Counted from the stretch's first letter, positions 24,600-31,975 are shown. The stretch is 42,089 nucleotides of DNA from Candidatus Saccharimonadia bacterium (GCA_023257815.1 JALRBJ010000008.1:1-42089), one strand, 5' to 3'. Made by a program: numbers and translations. Notes: a model not told the origin generated them from the letters alone.

Positions 24600-25290
24600 C
24601 GTCTCCCTTTGCAAGACTATAGGCAATGTTTTTGCGTTCGATCACGATTTTCCAGCCTTCTTGCAGTGCTTCATCTAGTAATTCCTGAGAAGGGTTAAAG
24701 GCAATCGCCTGATCGACAAGCTTTAACATGCCAATATCTCCACGACTATCACCGATCGCAAAACTGCCGGTAAGCGACATATCGTGCTCTTTAACATAGT
24801 CTTTAATCAAGGCAGCTTTATCGTGTACGGTGTTTCGCACTATCTTACCAGTAAAATAGCCTTCTTTCTGTTCGTATACCCAACCCATGCAGTCATCGAA
24901 TCCATATTTACGGACAAATGGTTCGGCAATTTCTTGTGGTGAGCCGCTGACTGCTAGCAAAAAGTAACCTTGTTGTTTGAGCACAAGAGCAAGGTTGCGT
25001 GTATATGCGTACGTTTTGTGGCTTAGGCGCTGCATGACATCGCTTACAACCTTGTTAAAATCTGCGCTGCTAAGCTGAGGCAAATGTTCGTTTAGTGCAG
25101 CAATTGCGATTTCTTCAAAATCACTAAAGCTTTTTTCTCTTGCTTCCCATGCCCTGAATGATTCATCAATCTGCTTGGCGGCCTCGACTGAAAAAAAATT
25201 ATTTTCGCGTAATTTCAGTACTATAGCGTAATATAATTGCCAACGAAACAATGTTCCATCAATGTCGAAAATGGCAAGACGCTGTTTCAT
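24562..25290 (-). CDS. HAD-superfamily phosphatase (phosphoserine-phosphatase-like)
   Basis: A 242-residue haloacid-dehalogenase hydrolase: motif I AIFDIDGTLFRW at the N-terminus, motif II LAVSGSPQEIAEPF, and motif III/IV FAIGDSRGDIGMLKLV. The helical C1 cap inserted after motif I resembles the HAD-IB group (SerB-like, YfhB-like). The substrate is unknown. Its ATG at 25290 overlaps the stop of the preceding membrane-protein gene by 1 nt (TAATG), so translation is coupled. The longer frame to 25401 runs into that gene and is not a real start. Confidence 0.9.
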   Translation of the reverse strand: MKQRLAIFDIDGTLFRWQLYYAIVLKLRENNFFSVEAAKQIDESFRAWEAREKSFSDFEEIAIAALNEHLPQLSSADFNKVVSDVMQRLSHKTYAYTRNLALVLKQQGYFLLAVSGSPQEIAEPFVRKYGFDDCMGWVYEQKEGYFTGKIVRNTVHDKAALIKDYVKEHDMSLTGSFAIGDSRGDIGMLKLVDQAIAFNPSQELLDEALQEGWKIVIERKNIAYSLAKGDDGNTVLETTDRF

Positions 25291-26171
25291 TACTGTGGAC
25301 TTGCACCGCTCGCTATTAGTATAAAGGCCATCAACACAATAAACCCGAATATAATGACGAATAGTGCAATGGGTAGAAATAGCGTAAGCCAACTGAGCCA
25401 ATGTGCGCTGGGTTTGGCTTGATTTGCATCAGTAACGTCACGTAGTTGACGGTATAGTAGAGCGTCTGCACCTGGTTGAAGTATCGTATCTATCTGACCG
25501 AATGTTATGAGATTCCAGATACCTTTGGCGGCATAGGTTGTAAGCCAAGCGCCTTTAGTGAGCTCAAGGCTTCGTTTGATAGCTGCATTACCCTTTTTAC
25601 CCTCTGCAAAAAAGATAGTTCCTGCTAATGAATATCGTATAGCCATAATAAAACCAGGAATAATGAATAGTAGCGACCATAGTAAGATTTTCGTGAATGC
25701 AATAATGTTTAACCAAAGGTATCCTGCAAGATGCCTACCTGATTCAACCAACGCCTCTTTAAGGGCTACCTGCTTGTCAGCCGCCAGTTGTGCGCTGGTA
25801 TAGCGAAAGGCACCAAAAATCCATATATTTAACACAATCACTCCAAATATGATGGTGCCAATTATGATAGCAACAACTGCCATTGTGGCGGCATTGATTG
25901 GCGCTTGACTTGCCGAATCGCCATAAATTGGAGCTTGCCAGGGCATACTTGTAGCCGGAAGCCGACTCGCTGACTGTCCTGTGTAGGATGAAAATTCAGG
26001 GCTGGTAACAATGTCGATAATATTGGAGGCTAGATTAGCTAAGAATCCCATCACGCAAAGTATGATTGCAAAGATTGCTACTGATTGAGCATGTGAAAAA
26101 AGTAATTTTATGCCATTAAGCCCAATGGTGAACGGATTATTTTCGTACGGATGTTTTGCATGCTTTGCCAT
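25290..26171 (-). CDS. polytopic membrane protein
   Basis: A 293-residue integral membrane protein with about five to six hydrophobic helices (near residues 28-52, 95-120, 150-178, 255-280). Between them is the conserved-looking RYSLAGTIFFAEGKKGNAAIKRSLELTKGAW motif area, similar to DUF975/YciC-like families in which a helix-rich core carries 'A...S..L.KG.W'. The start at 26171 is chosen for AAGAGAG. It sits between the guanylate-kinase-like gene (16-nt gap) and the HAD gene (overlap). Function unknown. Confidence 0.8.
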   Translation of the reverse strand: MAKHAKHPYENNPFTIGLNGIKLLFSHAQSVAIFAIILCVMGFLANLASNIIDIVTSPEFSSYTGQSASRLPATSMPWQAPIYGDSASQAPINAATMAVVAIIIGTIIFGVIVLNIWIFGAFRYTSAQLAADKQVALKEALVESGRHLAGYLWLNIIAFTKILLWSLLFIIPGFIMAIRYSLAGTIFFAEGKKGNAAIKRSLELTKGAWLTTYAAKGIWNLITFGQIDTILQPGADALLYRQLRDVTDANQAKPSAHWLSWLTLFLPIALFVIIFGFIVLMAFILIASGASPQ

Positions 26172-26187
26172 ATAGTTAGCTCTCTTT

Positions 26188-26823
26188 CTATTTGTATGAT
26201 AGCAAAGATTTGGCTTGTTCAAGCAGTTTCAGTGCCTCTTGGGGAGTTTGAGCAGATAATTTGTTGCCTAGTACCATTTCAATCAATTGCGAAGCAGTTT
26301 GTTCTAGATTATCCGGCGTATTAACGAGCCAGCTGTGATTGGTCGTTTGGTTAAGCGACCATTCAATCGATGAAATGGCTTCTTTGAGCCGTTTCGTGCG
26401 CTCGTCGGACGCGGTAGGATATCGTTCAAGTAGCCATGTGGTCCAGGCTTCCGGATCGGTAGTTACACTAATTGCGATAGTTTGCTTAAATGGTAACGCT
26501 TTATACATCGTGACCGTGCTCGATAGTGTATCGAGTAAGTTATATTTAGCAGTATAACTGCCAGATGTTGTGCCATAAATATTACCGGTTGTGGGGTGCT
26601 TGGCAAAAGTAACTGTACCTCCCTGCTCGTGCAGACGCTGGGCTTCAGATTCGGTTATGTGTGTATATGAACTTGTCTCGTTCTTTCGTGGAGGGCGCGT
26701 AGTGAACGAGTGTACGTAGCCAAAGCTAGAGTCAAGGCCGGTGACAGCACGCATCAGGCTTGATTTACCGACGGCGGCTGGGCCAATCACCATTACAAGC
26801 GTCTTATCTTGAAGAAGTTCCAT
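26188..26823 (-). CDS. guanylate-kinase-like P-loop protein
   Basis: A 211-residue nucleotide kinase-like protein. The Walker A loop GPAAVGKSSLM lies near residue 14. HSFTTRPPRKNE matches the GMP-binding TTRxPRxxE motif, and GNIYGTTSG the conserved YGT stretch. The middle is divergent and the lid is not obvious, so it may be a divergent Gmk or a paralogue with another nucleotide. It is the first gene of the minus-strand operon and starts only 22 nt after the cassette D terminator stem, with no clear promoter of its own. Confidence 0.8.
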   Translation of the reverse strand: MELLQDKTLVMVIGPAAVGKSSLMRAVTGLDSSFGYVHSFTTRPPRKNETSSYTHITESEAQRLHEQGGTVTFAKHPTTGNIYGTTSGSYTAKYNLLDTLSSTVTMYKALPFKQTIAISVTTDPEAWTTWLLERYPTASDERTKRLKEAISSIEWSLNQTTNHSWLVNTPDNLEQTASQLIEMVLGNKLSAQTPQEALKLLEQAKSLLSYK

Positions 26824-26836
26824 ACCTATAGCATAT

Positions 26837-26874
26837 CAATAAAAGATTCACCCCGCCTGCTCGACGGGGTGAAT
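26837..26874 (-). terminator. terminator of cassette D
   Basis: ATTCACCCCG (26846-26855) pairs perfectly with CGGGGTGAAT (26865-26874) around a 9-nt loop. On the minus strand the stem is followed by CTTTTATT, making an intrinsic terminator. Confidence 0.85.
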
Positions 26875-26895
26875 CCCTGGAGCTTGTGCGGGGTG

Positions 26896-27342
26896 TTACC
26901 AGCCAGATCTGGGCTGAACCTCGATGTTGCACCTGAAGGCCGGTGCCGGCGTGACGACGACCGGAAAGCCGCTAGGCCCAGGGTTGACGACGCAGCCGTT
27001 GGGAATGAGCCAGTTGTCAGGGATGACGACACCGGGTCGCACGATGACGTCCTGCTTGATGACGACACTAGTGCCGATCCGAACGTCATCGCCGATCGAC
27101 TGAGCCATGATGACGCAGTTATCGCCGATGACGACACGGTTGCCGATCGTGATAGATCTGTTCATGAGGAGGGTGACCTTGACGTTGTCGCCAAGCTGAC
27201 ACTTCTCGCCGAATCGCGCATCTCTGCTGATCATGCAGTCTTTCCCGATGACGAGACTCTCCGGTACCTTCATCGGCTGACAGCGGTCGTCCTCGATCTC
27301 CTTGTAGCTGCGGGCGCCCCTAGGGGCGGCTGCTTCGGTCAT
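26896..27342 (-). CDS. cassette D: hexapeptide-repeat (left-handed beta-helix) protein
   Basis: A 148-residue protein with imperfect hexapeptide repeats: VIGKDCMISRDARFGEKC, then SITIGNRVVIGDNCVI and DDVRIGTSVVIKQDVIV, ending in VVIPDNWLIPNGCVV. This pattern folds as a left-handed beta-helix, as in acyl/acetyltransferases and gamma-carbonic anhydrases. No acceptor-binding extension or catalytic His is evident, so it may be structural or a metal-binding trimer. ATG 27342 is preceded by AAGGAGAG; a GTG 9 nt upstream is less likely. Codons are GC-rich against AT-rich neighbours. Its -35 overlaps the last codon of xth. Confidence 0.78.
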   Translation of the reverse strand: MTEAAAPRGARSYKEIEDDRCQPMKVPESLVIGKDCMISRDARFGEKCQLGDNVKVTLLMNRSITIGNRVVIGDNCVIMAQSIGDDVRIGTSVVIKQDVIVRPGVVIPDNWLIPNGCVVNPGPSGFPVVVTPAPAFRCNIEVQPRSGW

Positions 27343-27391
27343 TGTGACCACTCTCCTTGCTTCTCATAGAGCGATAGGTGGAGCTAGACAA

Positions 27392-27420
27392 ACAATACAC
27401 TAAAATATAAAATATGTCAA
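27392..27420 (-). promoter_or_regulatory. promoter of cassette D
   Basis: On the minus strand: TTGACA (27420-27415), 17-nt spacer, TATTGT (27397-27392). The -35 box overlaps the xth stop codon. Confidence 0.7.
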
Positions 27421-28214
27421 CTAATTTCAATACTTACCGGACAGTGGTCAGACCCCATGACATCGGGGTGAATTTGTGGATTTTTTACATGACCAACTAA
27501 GTCTTTTGATGCTAACCAGTAATCGATTCGCCAGCCGATGTTACGCGCGCGCGCATTAGCCCAATGTGTCCACCAAGTGTATGCTTCTGTCTTGTCTGGA
27601 TGTGCATTTCGAAATGTATCGGTAAAACCTGCAGTTAAAAAATCACCAAAGCGTTCACGTTCTTCGTTGGTAAAGCCGTGCTTGCCCACATTGGTTTTGG
27701 GGTTCGACAGGTCTATCTCTTGATGAGCAACGTTCAAGTCGCCGCAAAATAATACAGGTTTCGATTGCTCAAGCTGCTGTACATACGCAAGAAATGCCTT
27801 ATCCCAGCGGTCGTACCGCAGATTTAAGCGACTTAGGTCGCGTTTTGAGTTAGGCGTGTACACTGTGACTACCCAAAAGTTATCGAACTCAGCGGCGGTT
27901 ACACGCCCTTCATCATTAGGATTACCATAAGCGTCACCAGTAACGTTGAATTTCTCAATGATATCCTGCGGAAAACCATCTTGGTAGCTGAGCGGTTTTT
28001 GTTTAGAAAATATGGCCGTGCCACTATATCCTTTTTTTACGGCCGAAAAAAAATGCTCGTGGTATTGGGGAAAATCAATCTCAAACTGATCGCGAGCAGC
28101 CTTGGTTTCTTGCAAACACAACACATCAGGATCATGTTCATTAATGAATTTTTGCAGCGCTCCTTTTGTAAGGACTGCCCTAATCCCGTTCACATTCCAA
28201 GAGTATAATTTCAT
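27417..28214 (-). CDS. xth: exodeoxyribonuclease III / AP endonuclease
   Basis: Cleaves DNA at abasic sites and removes 3' blocking groups in base excision repair. 265 residues, typical. Conserved motifs: MKLYSWNVNGIRA, VLCLQETKA (metal-binding Glu), VYTPNSKR, FCGDLNVAHQEIDL (catalytic Asp/Asn) and GSDHCPVSIEI (catalytic Asp-His). All are intact. An extended TATACT -10 (28227-28222) lies 7 nt before the ATG and there is no ribosome-binding site, predicting a leaderless mRNA. Cassettes D and E flank it on either side. Confidence 0.97.
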   Translation of the reverse strand: MKLYSWNVNGIRAVLTKGALQKFINEHDPDVLCLQETKAARDQFEIDFPQYHEHFFSAVKKGYSGTAIFSKQKPLSYQDGFPQDIIEKFNVTGDAYGNPNDEGRVTAAEFDNFWVVTVYTPNSKRDLSRLNLRYDRWDKAFLAYVQQLEQSKPVLFCGDLNVAHQEIDLSNPKTNVGKHGFTNEERERFGDFLTAGFTDTFRNAHPDKTEAYTWWTHWANARARNIGWRIDYWLASKDLVGHVKNPQIHPDVMGSDHCPVSIEIS

Positions 28215-28254
28215 ACGCTTAAGTATAGACTATGGTAATTTTTCACTAAAGTTG

Positions 28255-28276
28255 TATAGTATTAAATGTCCGTGAC
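28255..28276 (+). promoter_or_regulatory. -10 box and 5' end of cassette E
   Basis: TATAGT (28255-28260); no clear -35. Transcription should begin near 28267, where TGTCCGTGAC (28267-28276) starts. That stretch is complementary to GTCACGGGACA (28644-28654), just before the 3' hairpin, with one extra G. Confidence 0.55.
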
Positions 28277-28297
28277 CTCAAGTGGAAGATATTGGGC

Positions 28298-28642
28298 ATG
28301 TCGAATACTCAGATGTCGGCTCAGGAATGGGTCGATAGCACATATCGCAAGCACCATGCAGACGGCAGGAAGCGCTCGTATCGTTCGTACGGCGTCGGTA
28401 ACGGCAACGTGCGTGGTCGGTTCAGTGAATCGATGATCATCAGCGGTATTACCGTCGCGGCGGGTGTTGAGTTTTGCATCTACGGCACCATGGGTGGGAG
28501 TGGCACTGCTGCGACCATCTTCGATTCGGAGAATGGCGACATCACCATCTTCAAGAATGGCCGGATCAACAGAGCTCGGCCTCACGGCGGCGGTAACCCT
28601 GCAGGGCCACTTCGCATGAGCGTTCCGTTTGGAATCGGGTGA
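28298..28642 (+). CDS. cassette E: GC-rich orphan gene, unknown protein
   Basis: A 114-residue soluble protein, unrecognised, beginning MSNTQMSAQEWVDSTYRKHH. The N-terminal third is basic and polar. The rest is Gly-rich with short beta segments (GITVAAGVEFCIYGTMGGSG, DSENGDITIFKNGRI). The ATG at 28298 is 31 nt after the predicted transcript start; the ribosome-binding site is weak (GGAAG about 11 nt upstream). An in-frame TTG 6 nt upstream is possible. Codons are GC-rich compared with xth and smpB. It is a single unit with two 3' hairpins. Confidence 0.68.
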   Translation: MSNTQMSAQEWVDSTYRKHHADGRKRSYRSYGVGNGNVRGRFSESMIISGITVAAGVEFCIYGTMGGSGTAATIFDSENGDITIFKNGRINRARPHGGGNPAGPLRMSVPFGIG

Positions 28643-28654
28643 TGTCACGGGACA

Positions 28655-28725
28655 CCTGCGCACTTTCGAGTGCGCAGGGTACCCCATGAGTCTAACCATC
28701 GCCTCTTGAGTAGGGGCGTTTTTTT
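28655..28725 (+). terminator. tandem hairpins ending cassette E
   Basis: CCTGCGCACT-TTCG-AGTGCGCAGG (28655-28678) is a perfect 10-bp stem with a stable TTCG loop. A second stem CGCCTC/GGGGCG (28700-28718) is followed by seven T residues. It ends 3 nt before the smpB stop codon on the other strand. Confidence 0.85.
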
Positions 28726-28727
28726 AT

Positions 28728-29204
28728 CTACTGCGATTTTAAAATCCGCTGAGTGTCCCGATCTTGATCACGTCTTTTTATGGTTTCGCGTTTGTCATAG
28801 CCCTTTTTACCCTTACCTACCGCGATAACAAGCTTAATAAAACGACCGCTAGTAAGTAGCTTGGTAGGCACGATCGTCATGCCCTGTTGTTTACTTGCAG
28901 CGAACGCATCGATTTGCTTGCGACTGGCAAGTAATTTGCGCGGGTTGGTGTCTACTGTCCGAGCATTAGCTTGACCTTTTTCGTTTAATTTGAGACTAAA
29001 GCTGGCGTTATTTAGCCACAATTCATTGTCTTTGATGGTTACGAAGGCGCCTTTTAGCTGTACGTGATTATCACGTGCGGCACGTACTTCTTGGCCGGTT
29101 AGGGCTAAGCCGGCAACAATCTCATCGCCTAAGTCATAATCAAATCTAGCCCGTCGATTAATAACGGCACCTGAAGGCTGTTTATGATTCGGTTTTTTAG
29201 CCAT
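28728..29204 (-). CDS. smpB: SsrA-binding protein
   Basis: Partner of tmRNA in rescue of stalled ribosomes. 158 residues, typical. Conserved OB-fold stretches: INRRARFDYDLGDEIVAGLALTG, EVRAARDNHVQLKGAFVTI, PRKLLASRKQID, and the basic tail KGKKGYDKRETIKRRDQDRDTQ that enters the decoding site. No tmRNA gene is seen in the window. An extended -10 (TGTTACAAT, box 29218-29213) stands 8 nt before the ATG with no ribosome-binding site, so the mRNA is predicted to be leaderless. Confidence 0.97.
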   Translation of the reverse strand: MAKKPNHKQPSGAVINRRARFDYDLGDEIVAGLALTGQEVRAARDNHVQLKGAFVTIKDNELWLNNASFSLKLNEKGQANARTVDTNPRKLLASRKQIDAFAASKQQGMTIVPTKLLTSGRFIKLVIAVGKGKKGYDKRETIKRRDQDRDTQRILKSQ

Positions 29205-29232
29205 ATGTGCTTATTGTAACAGATGACGATGA

Positions 29233-29262
29233 TTGACTTTACAGCATTAATTATTGTATAGT
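29233..29262 (+). promoter_or_regulatory. promoter of cassette F
   Basis: TTGACT (29233-29238), 18-nt spacer, TATAGT (29257-29262). Back to back with the smpB -10. Confidence 0.7.
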
Positions 29263-29276
29263 ATTTATTAGATAAT

Positions 29277-29310
29277 GCCCTGCAAGACTAGTCTTGGGGC
29301 GTCATCGCCC
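29277..29310 (+). promoter_or_regulatory. leader with two mutually exclusive hairpins, cassette F
   Basis: GCCC-TG-CAAGACT pairs with AGTCTTG-GGGC (29277-29300), built on a perfect 14-nt palindrome (29283-29296). GGGCG (29297-29301) can instead pair with CGCCC (29306-29310) directly before the GAGAAAG ribosome-binding region. The shared GGGC makes the two exclusive, so the leader may regulate initiation. Confidence 0.5.
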
Positions 29311-29324
29311 TTTGTCAGAGAAAG

Positions 29325-30086
29325 ATGGTGATTCAAACCATGATGGTTCAGTTGGTGCGCAAGGGTTTCTTTGCGCTGTGGGACGGCCTGTGGGCTCTTG
29401 ATGAGCACTGCCTCCGTTACCAGCGGCAGTGGTTCATGACCATAGCTTCGATCGGAGGCGTGGTCGTGTTCTTTCTGCTGGGTCTGGTTCTTGTCGCTAC
29501 AGGTGACGATTGGTGGATGCTGATCATCCCCTGCGCGTGGCTGTTCTCTCCTGGAGTCATGGCCTTGCTACGCCTGTGCTACGAGAAGCCGTTCGGATCG
29601 AGCTGGGACTTCATGAATCCGAACGTGATGTCTTGGAGCTTCGTGCTGGGCGACTTCCTGTGCTTGCCGTTCGCGGCATACTTTGCGGGATTCGGCTTGA
29701 AAGAGTCACTCCCCAAGGTCGCCGGCTCTCCGATCTTCATAGCAATCTGCCTGATGGTCGGCTACGCGGTGGCCGCGATTTTCGTCATGCTCGACGGTAG
29801 GCGCTACATCAAGGCCGATGTACCGAGTGCTCGGTTTAGCCCCAGTAAGGTGTGGCACGATTGGGCTGTAGTGCCTGGCTGGACTTCGCTACTGGTCTGG
29901 TTGATCTATCCGCAGCTGGGCAGCGTGAGTCCTTGGGTGCTGTTCAATCTGACACTTTTCGGCATCTTCGTCGTGCTGGATCTGTTGATGCCCGTCGATC
30001 CGCGCAAACAGCACCCCGAGTGGAACCCGGCTAAATTCCGGACGGTCAGGCGTAGTGCGCCCGTGCAATTCCCCTGCTCCGGCTAA
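29325..30086 (+). CDS. cassette F: GC-rich orphan gene, polytopic membrane protein
   Basis: A 253-residue integral membrane protein with about six hydrophobic helices (near residues 38-60, 62-82, 108-125, 135-155, 185-205, 212-230). It is Trp- and Phe-rich at the interfaces and has a short basic C-terminus. No transporter or enzyme signature was recognised. The start could be ATG 29325 or 29340; the first is nearer the GAGAAAG site. GC-rich codons contrast with smpB and the kinase-like gene beside it. It is a single unit with its own promoter, structured leader and long 3' hairpin. Confidence 0.75.
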   Translation: MVIQTMMVQLVRKGFFALWDGLWALDEHCLRYQRQWFMTIASIGGVVVFFLLGLVLVATGDDWWMLIIPCAWLFSPGVMALLRLCYEKPFGSSWDFMNPNVMSWSFVLGDFLCLPFAAYFAGFGLKESLPKVAGSPIFIAICLMVGYAVAAIFVMLDGRRYIKADVPSARFSPSKVWHDWAVVPGWTSLLVWLIYPQLGSVSPWVLFNLTLFGIFVVLDLLMPVDPRKQHPEWNPAKFRTVRRSAPVQFPCSG

Positions 30087-30107
30087 CGGGAGCACTCTCT
30101 GATAATA

Positions 30108-30152
30108 GTCGCCCTAGTACCCGCAGAAACTTGTGGGGAACGGGCGGCTTTG
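30108..30152 (+). terminator. terminator of cassette F
   Basis: GTCGCCC (30108-30114) pairs with GGGCGGC (30142-30148), enclosing an inner stem CCCGCA/TGTGGG, and runs into TTT. The next gene's -35 box (TTGTCA, 30150-30155) begins within this tail. Confidence 0.75.
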
Positions 30153-30177
30153 TCATTTTATCGGCATCTGGTATAGT
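30150..30177 (+). promoter_or_regulatory. promoter of the cytidylate-kinase-like gene, leaderless start
   Basis: TTGTCA (30150-30155), 16-nt spacer, TATAGT (30172-30177). The ATG follows 8 nt later without a ribosome-binding site. Confidence 0.65.
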
Positions 30178-30185
30178 CGTTTGAA

Positions 30186-31004
30186 ATGGCTGAATTACCA
30201 AGATTGATTACTTTTGATGGTGAGGCGCGTAGTGGCAAAGGCACGATTGTGCAGGCTATTAAAGATATGCTTCGTGATGAACTTGGTTATAAAACAATGT
30301 TGATTGATGCCGGACAAGTGTTTAGGTGTTTGGTAGTAGCGGCAGCGGATGCTGGGATTAATCTTGAAGATCCAGCGGCAATCGATGCATTTTTATCGGA
30401 TGAGCAGTCGGCGCATAAGTGCGTCGAATTTGTTAAACAGGTCTACCGTATGGATAAAGACCAGCGTGATGCGTTGCTTTATACCAATGAAGTTGGCGCT
30501 AATAGTGCCAAAATAGGTGCTCGTCCACTAAGCCAGTCATTCAAGGATGACTTGCTCCGTAAGTGGTTACATGATGCTGGTGAAGAAGGGTATGAAATTG
30601 TTCTGCTGGATGGCCGAGCACTTGAGGAGATCGGTTTATGGTTACAGGGTGAAATGCTGTGTGATTTTGTAATGGGCTTATATTTTGTGTGTGATCCAGC
30701 AGTTGGTGCACGTCGAACACTTGGTTTTGCTGGTACTCAATATGCTGATTTGAAACCTGAGGAGCGTGCGCAAGTTGATGAGCTTGTTACACAGATTAAC
30801 GCCCGTAATGCGGCCGATAGCAAGCGTGCAGTCCAGCCAATTGTGCGTCCGACTGGTGCACCAGTATTCGTATTGCCTGACGTTACTCAGTTTTCGCCTG
30901 TCGAAGGGCTTTACATGGCTACGGTGGATACTAGTGGCAATATGACAAAAGAAGAAATGTCACAACCAATAGCGTCTATAATTGCACGGCAGCTTGGCAA
31001 TTGA
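30186..31004 (+). CDS. cytidylate-kinase-like P-loop kinase
   Basis: A 272-residue nucleotide-kinase-fold protein. LITFDGEARSGKGTIVQAI contains the P-loop in the form typical of CMP kinases, followed by LIDAGQVFRCLV (dTMP/CMP kinase-like base region), VLLDGRALEEIG (compare GRDIGT) and a C-terminal IVRPTGAPVFVLP stretch. It is longer than Cmk (about 225), with a central insertion (DALLYTNEVGANSAKIG). The substrate is probably CMP/dCMP but not certain. Predicted leaderless. The promoter of cassette G overlaps its stop codon. Confidence 0.82.
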   Translation: MAELPRLITFDGEARSGKGTIVQAIKDMLRDELGYKTMLIDAGQVFRCLVVAAADAGINLEDPAAIDAFLSDEQSAHKCVEFVKQVYRMDKDQRDALLYTNEVGANSAKIGARPLSQSFKDDLLRKWLHDAGEEGYEIVLLDGRALEEIGLWLQGEMLCDFVMGLYFVCDPAVGARRTLGFAGTQYADLKPEERAQVDELVTQINARNAADSKRAVQPIVRPTGAPVFVLPDVTQFSPVEGLYMATVDTSGNMTKEEMSQPIASIIARQLGN

Positions 31005-31029
31005 CAAAATTACAATAATTTGGTATAAT
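31002..31029 (+). promoter_or_regulatory. promoter of cassette G
   Basis: TTGACA (31002-31007), 16-nt spacer, TATAAT (31024-31029). Both boxes are perfect; the -35 overlaps the stop codon of the preceding gene. Confidence 0.8.
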
Positions 31030-31036
31030 TAAAAGA

Positions 31037-31046
31037 GTACCTTTAC
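31037..31046 (+). repeat. left arm of a 10-bp inverted repeat bounding cassette G
   Basis: GTACCTTTAC, beginning at about the first transcribed base, is the exact reverse complement of GTAAAGGTAC at 31921-31930, which overlaps the stop codon and lies 2 nt before the terminator stem. Confidence 0.7.
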
Positions 31047-31075
31047 GTTTCTGAACCCTGGAAGGGGGTGGCGCT

Positions 31076-31924
31076 GTGCGCCTGTGGCAATGGGGTATAT
31101 ACGCCCTGCTGTTGTCAGTGTTGTTGGTTCTGGTCGTCAGCCTGTTTGACGCCGGATTCCGCAGCCAGCTGAAGAGCAAGGTCGAGGTATCTCGCTTGGA
31201 TGGGCTGCCCGATGACACCTTGATCGTCTACCTGCCCGGGTTGGTGGCAGATGGCCAGTGGTCGGTTCGGAACTTGGTCGGCTCATGGCGTCACTACGGT
31301 GACGTCTGGCTGGTCAATCCGACCGGCGACCGCTTCCGTCCCGATCAGGTGGTGAACGAGGTGGTGACGCAGCTTGAAGATGACTCGCATCGACGAGTCA
31401 TCTTCATCGGCTCGTCGCTGGGCGCTCACCTTGCAACGGACGTGATGGCACGGCTAACACCCAGCAAACGCGAGTCAACCCTGTTCGGGTTGATCGCGGT
31501 GTGCGCGCCTGGTGGTGGAATCGATGACATTGAGCAGCCCCTGCAGGCACTGTCGGGGATCGCGAAGATGTTTCGGTTTGGGCCGCTGGCCAACCTCACC
31601 TGGGGCAAGCTGTTCACTCGGTCGATCACCGGCAAGCAGCCTCGCACGTTCGCTATGACGTACTACATCGATCAGGTGAACTACGTCAGAACTCACGGAG
31701 CACCTAGCCAGGCTGCACTCGACGGCGTTGAAGTCGTCTACCTGCAGGCCGAGCGTGACGAGATCGTGGCTTCAACCGCTGCGTACGCGTGGCGCGACGC
31801 TGCTGGAGAGTCGTTCGACGTGATCCAGGTCAACTCGAAGCACGTTGCGTACGATGCCGACCCGGTCACCTGGGAGAACGTCATCCGCGCACAGCTCAAC
31901 TGGTTCAATCGCAACATGCAGTAA
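31076..31924 (+). CDS. cassette G: GC-rich alpha/beta hydrolase with membrane anchor
   Basis: A 282-residue protein. An N-terminal transmembrane helix (GIYALLLSVLLVLVVSLF, about residues 7-24) is followed by an alpha/beta-hydrolase domain: strand TLIVYLPGLVADGQW, nucleophile elbow RRVIFIGSSLGAHLATDV (Ser near residue 115), acid region LQAERDEIV and the His in VNSKHVAYDADP. The triad looks complete, so it is likely an anchored, outward-facing esterase or lipase-like enzyme of unknown substrate. It starts at GTG after GGAAGGGGG. Codons are GC-rich and unlike the two flanking genes. Confidence 0.83.
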   Translation: MRLWQWGIYALLLSVLLVLVVSLFDAGFRSQLKSKVEVSRLDGLPDDTLIVYLPGLVADGQWSVRNLVGSWRHYGDVWLVNPTGDRFRPDQVVNEVVTQLEDDSHRRVIFIGSSLGAHLATDVMARLTPSKRESTLFGLIAVCAPGGGIDDIEQPLQALSGIAKMFRFGPLANLTWGKLFTRSITGKQPRTFAMTYYIDQVNYVRTHGAPSQAALDGVEVVYLQAERDEIVASTAAYAWRDAAGESFDVIQVNSKHVAYDADPVTWENVIRAQLNWFNRNMQ

Positions 31925-31930
31925 AGGTAC
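31921..31930 (+). repeat. right arm of the inverted repeat bounding cassette G
   Basis: GTAAAGGTAC, a perfect reverse complement of 31037-31046. In the mRNA the two ends could pair and close the whole transcript. Confidence 0.7.
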
Positions 31931-31932
31931 AT

Positions 31933-31975
31933 CGGCCCTCACTCGTTTATCGGGTGCAGGGTCGTTGTCCTTTTT
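31933..31975 (+). terminator. terminator of cassette G
   Basis: A 13-bp stem with one bulge (31933-31945 with 31951-31964, loop TTTAT) is followed by TTGTCCTTTTT. It ends at the stop codon of the convergent glycosyltransferase. Confidence 0.8.

Noticed and set aside
26809-27369. Plus-strand 186-residue ORF opposite cassette D
   Set aside because: The minus strand shows clear hexapeptide repeats, a promoter and a terminator. The plus frame begins inside the guanylate-kinase-like gene's start region and is a shadow.
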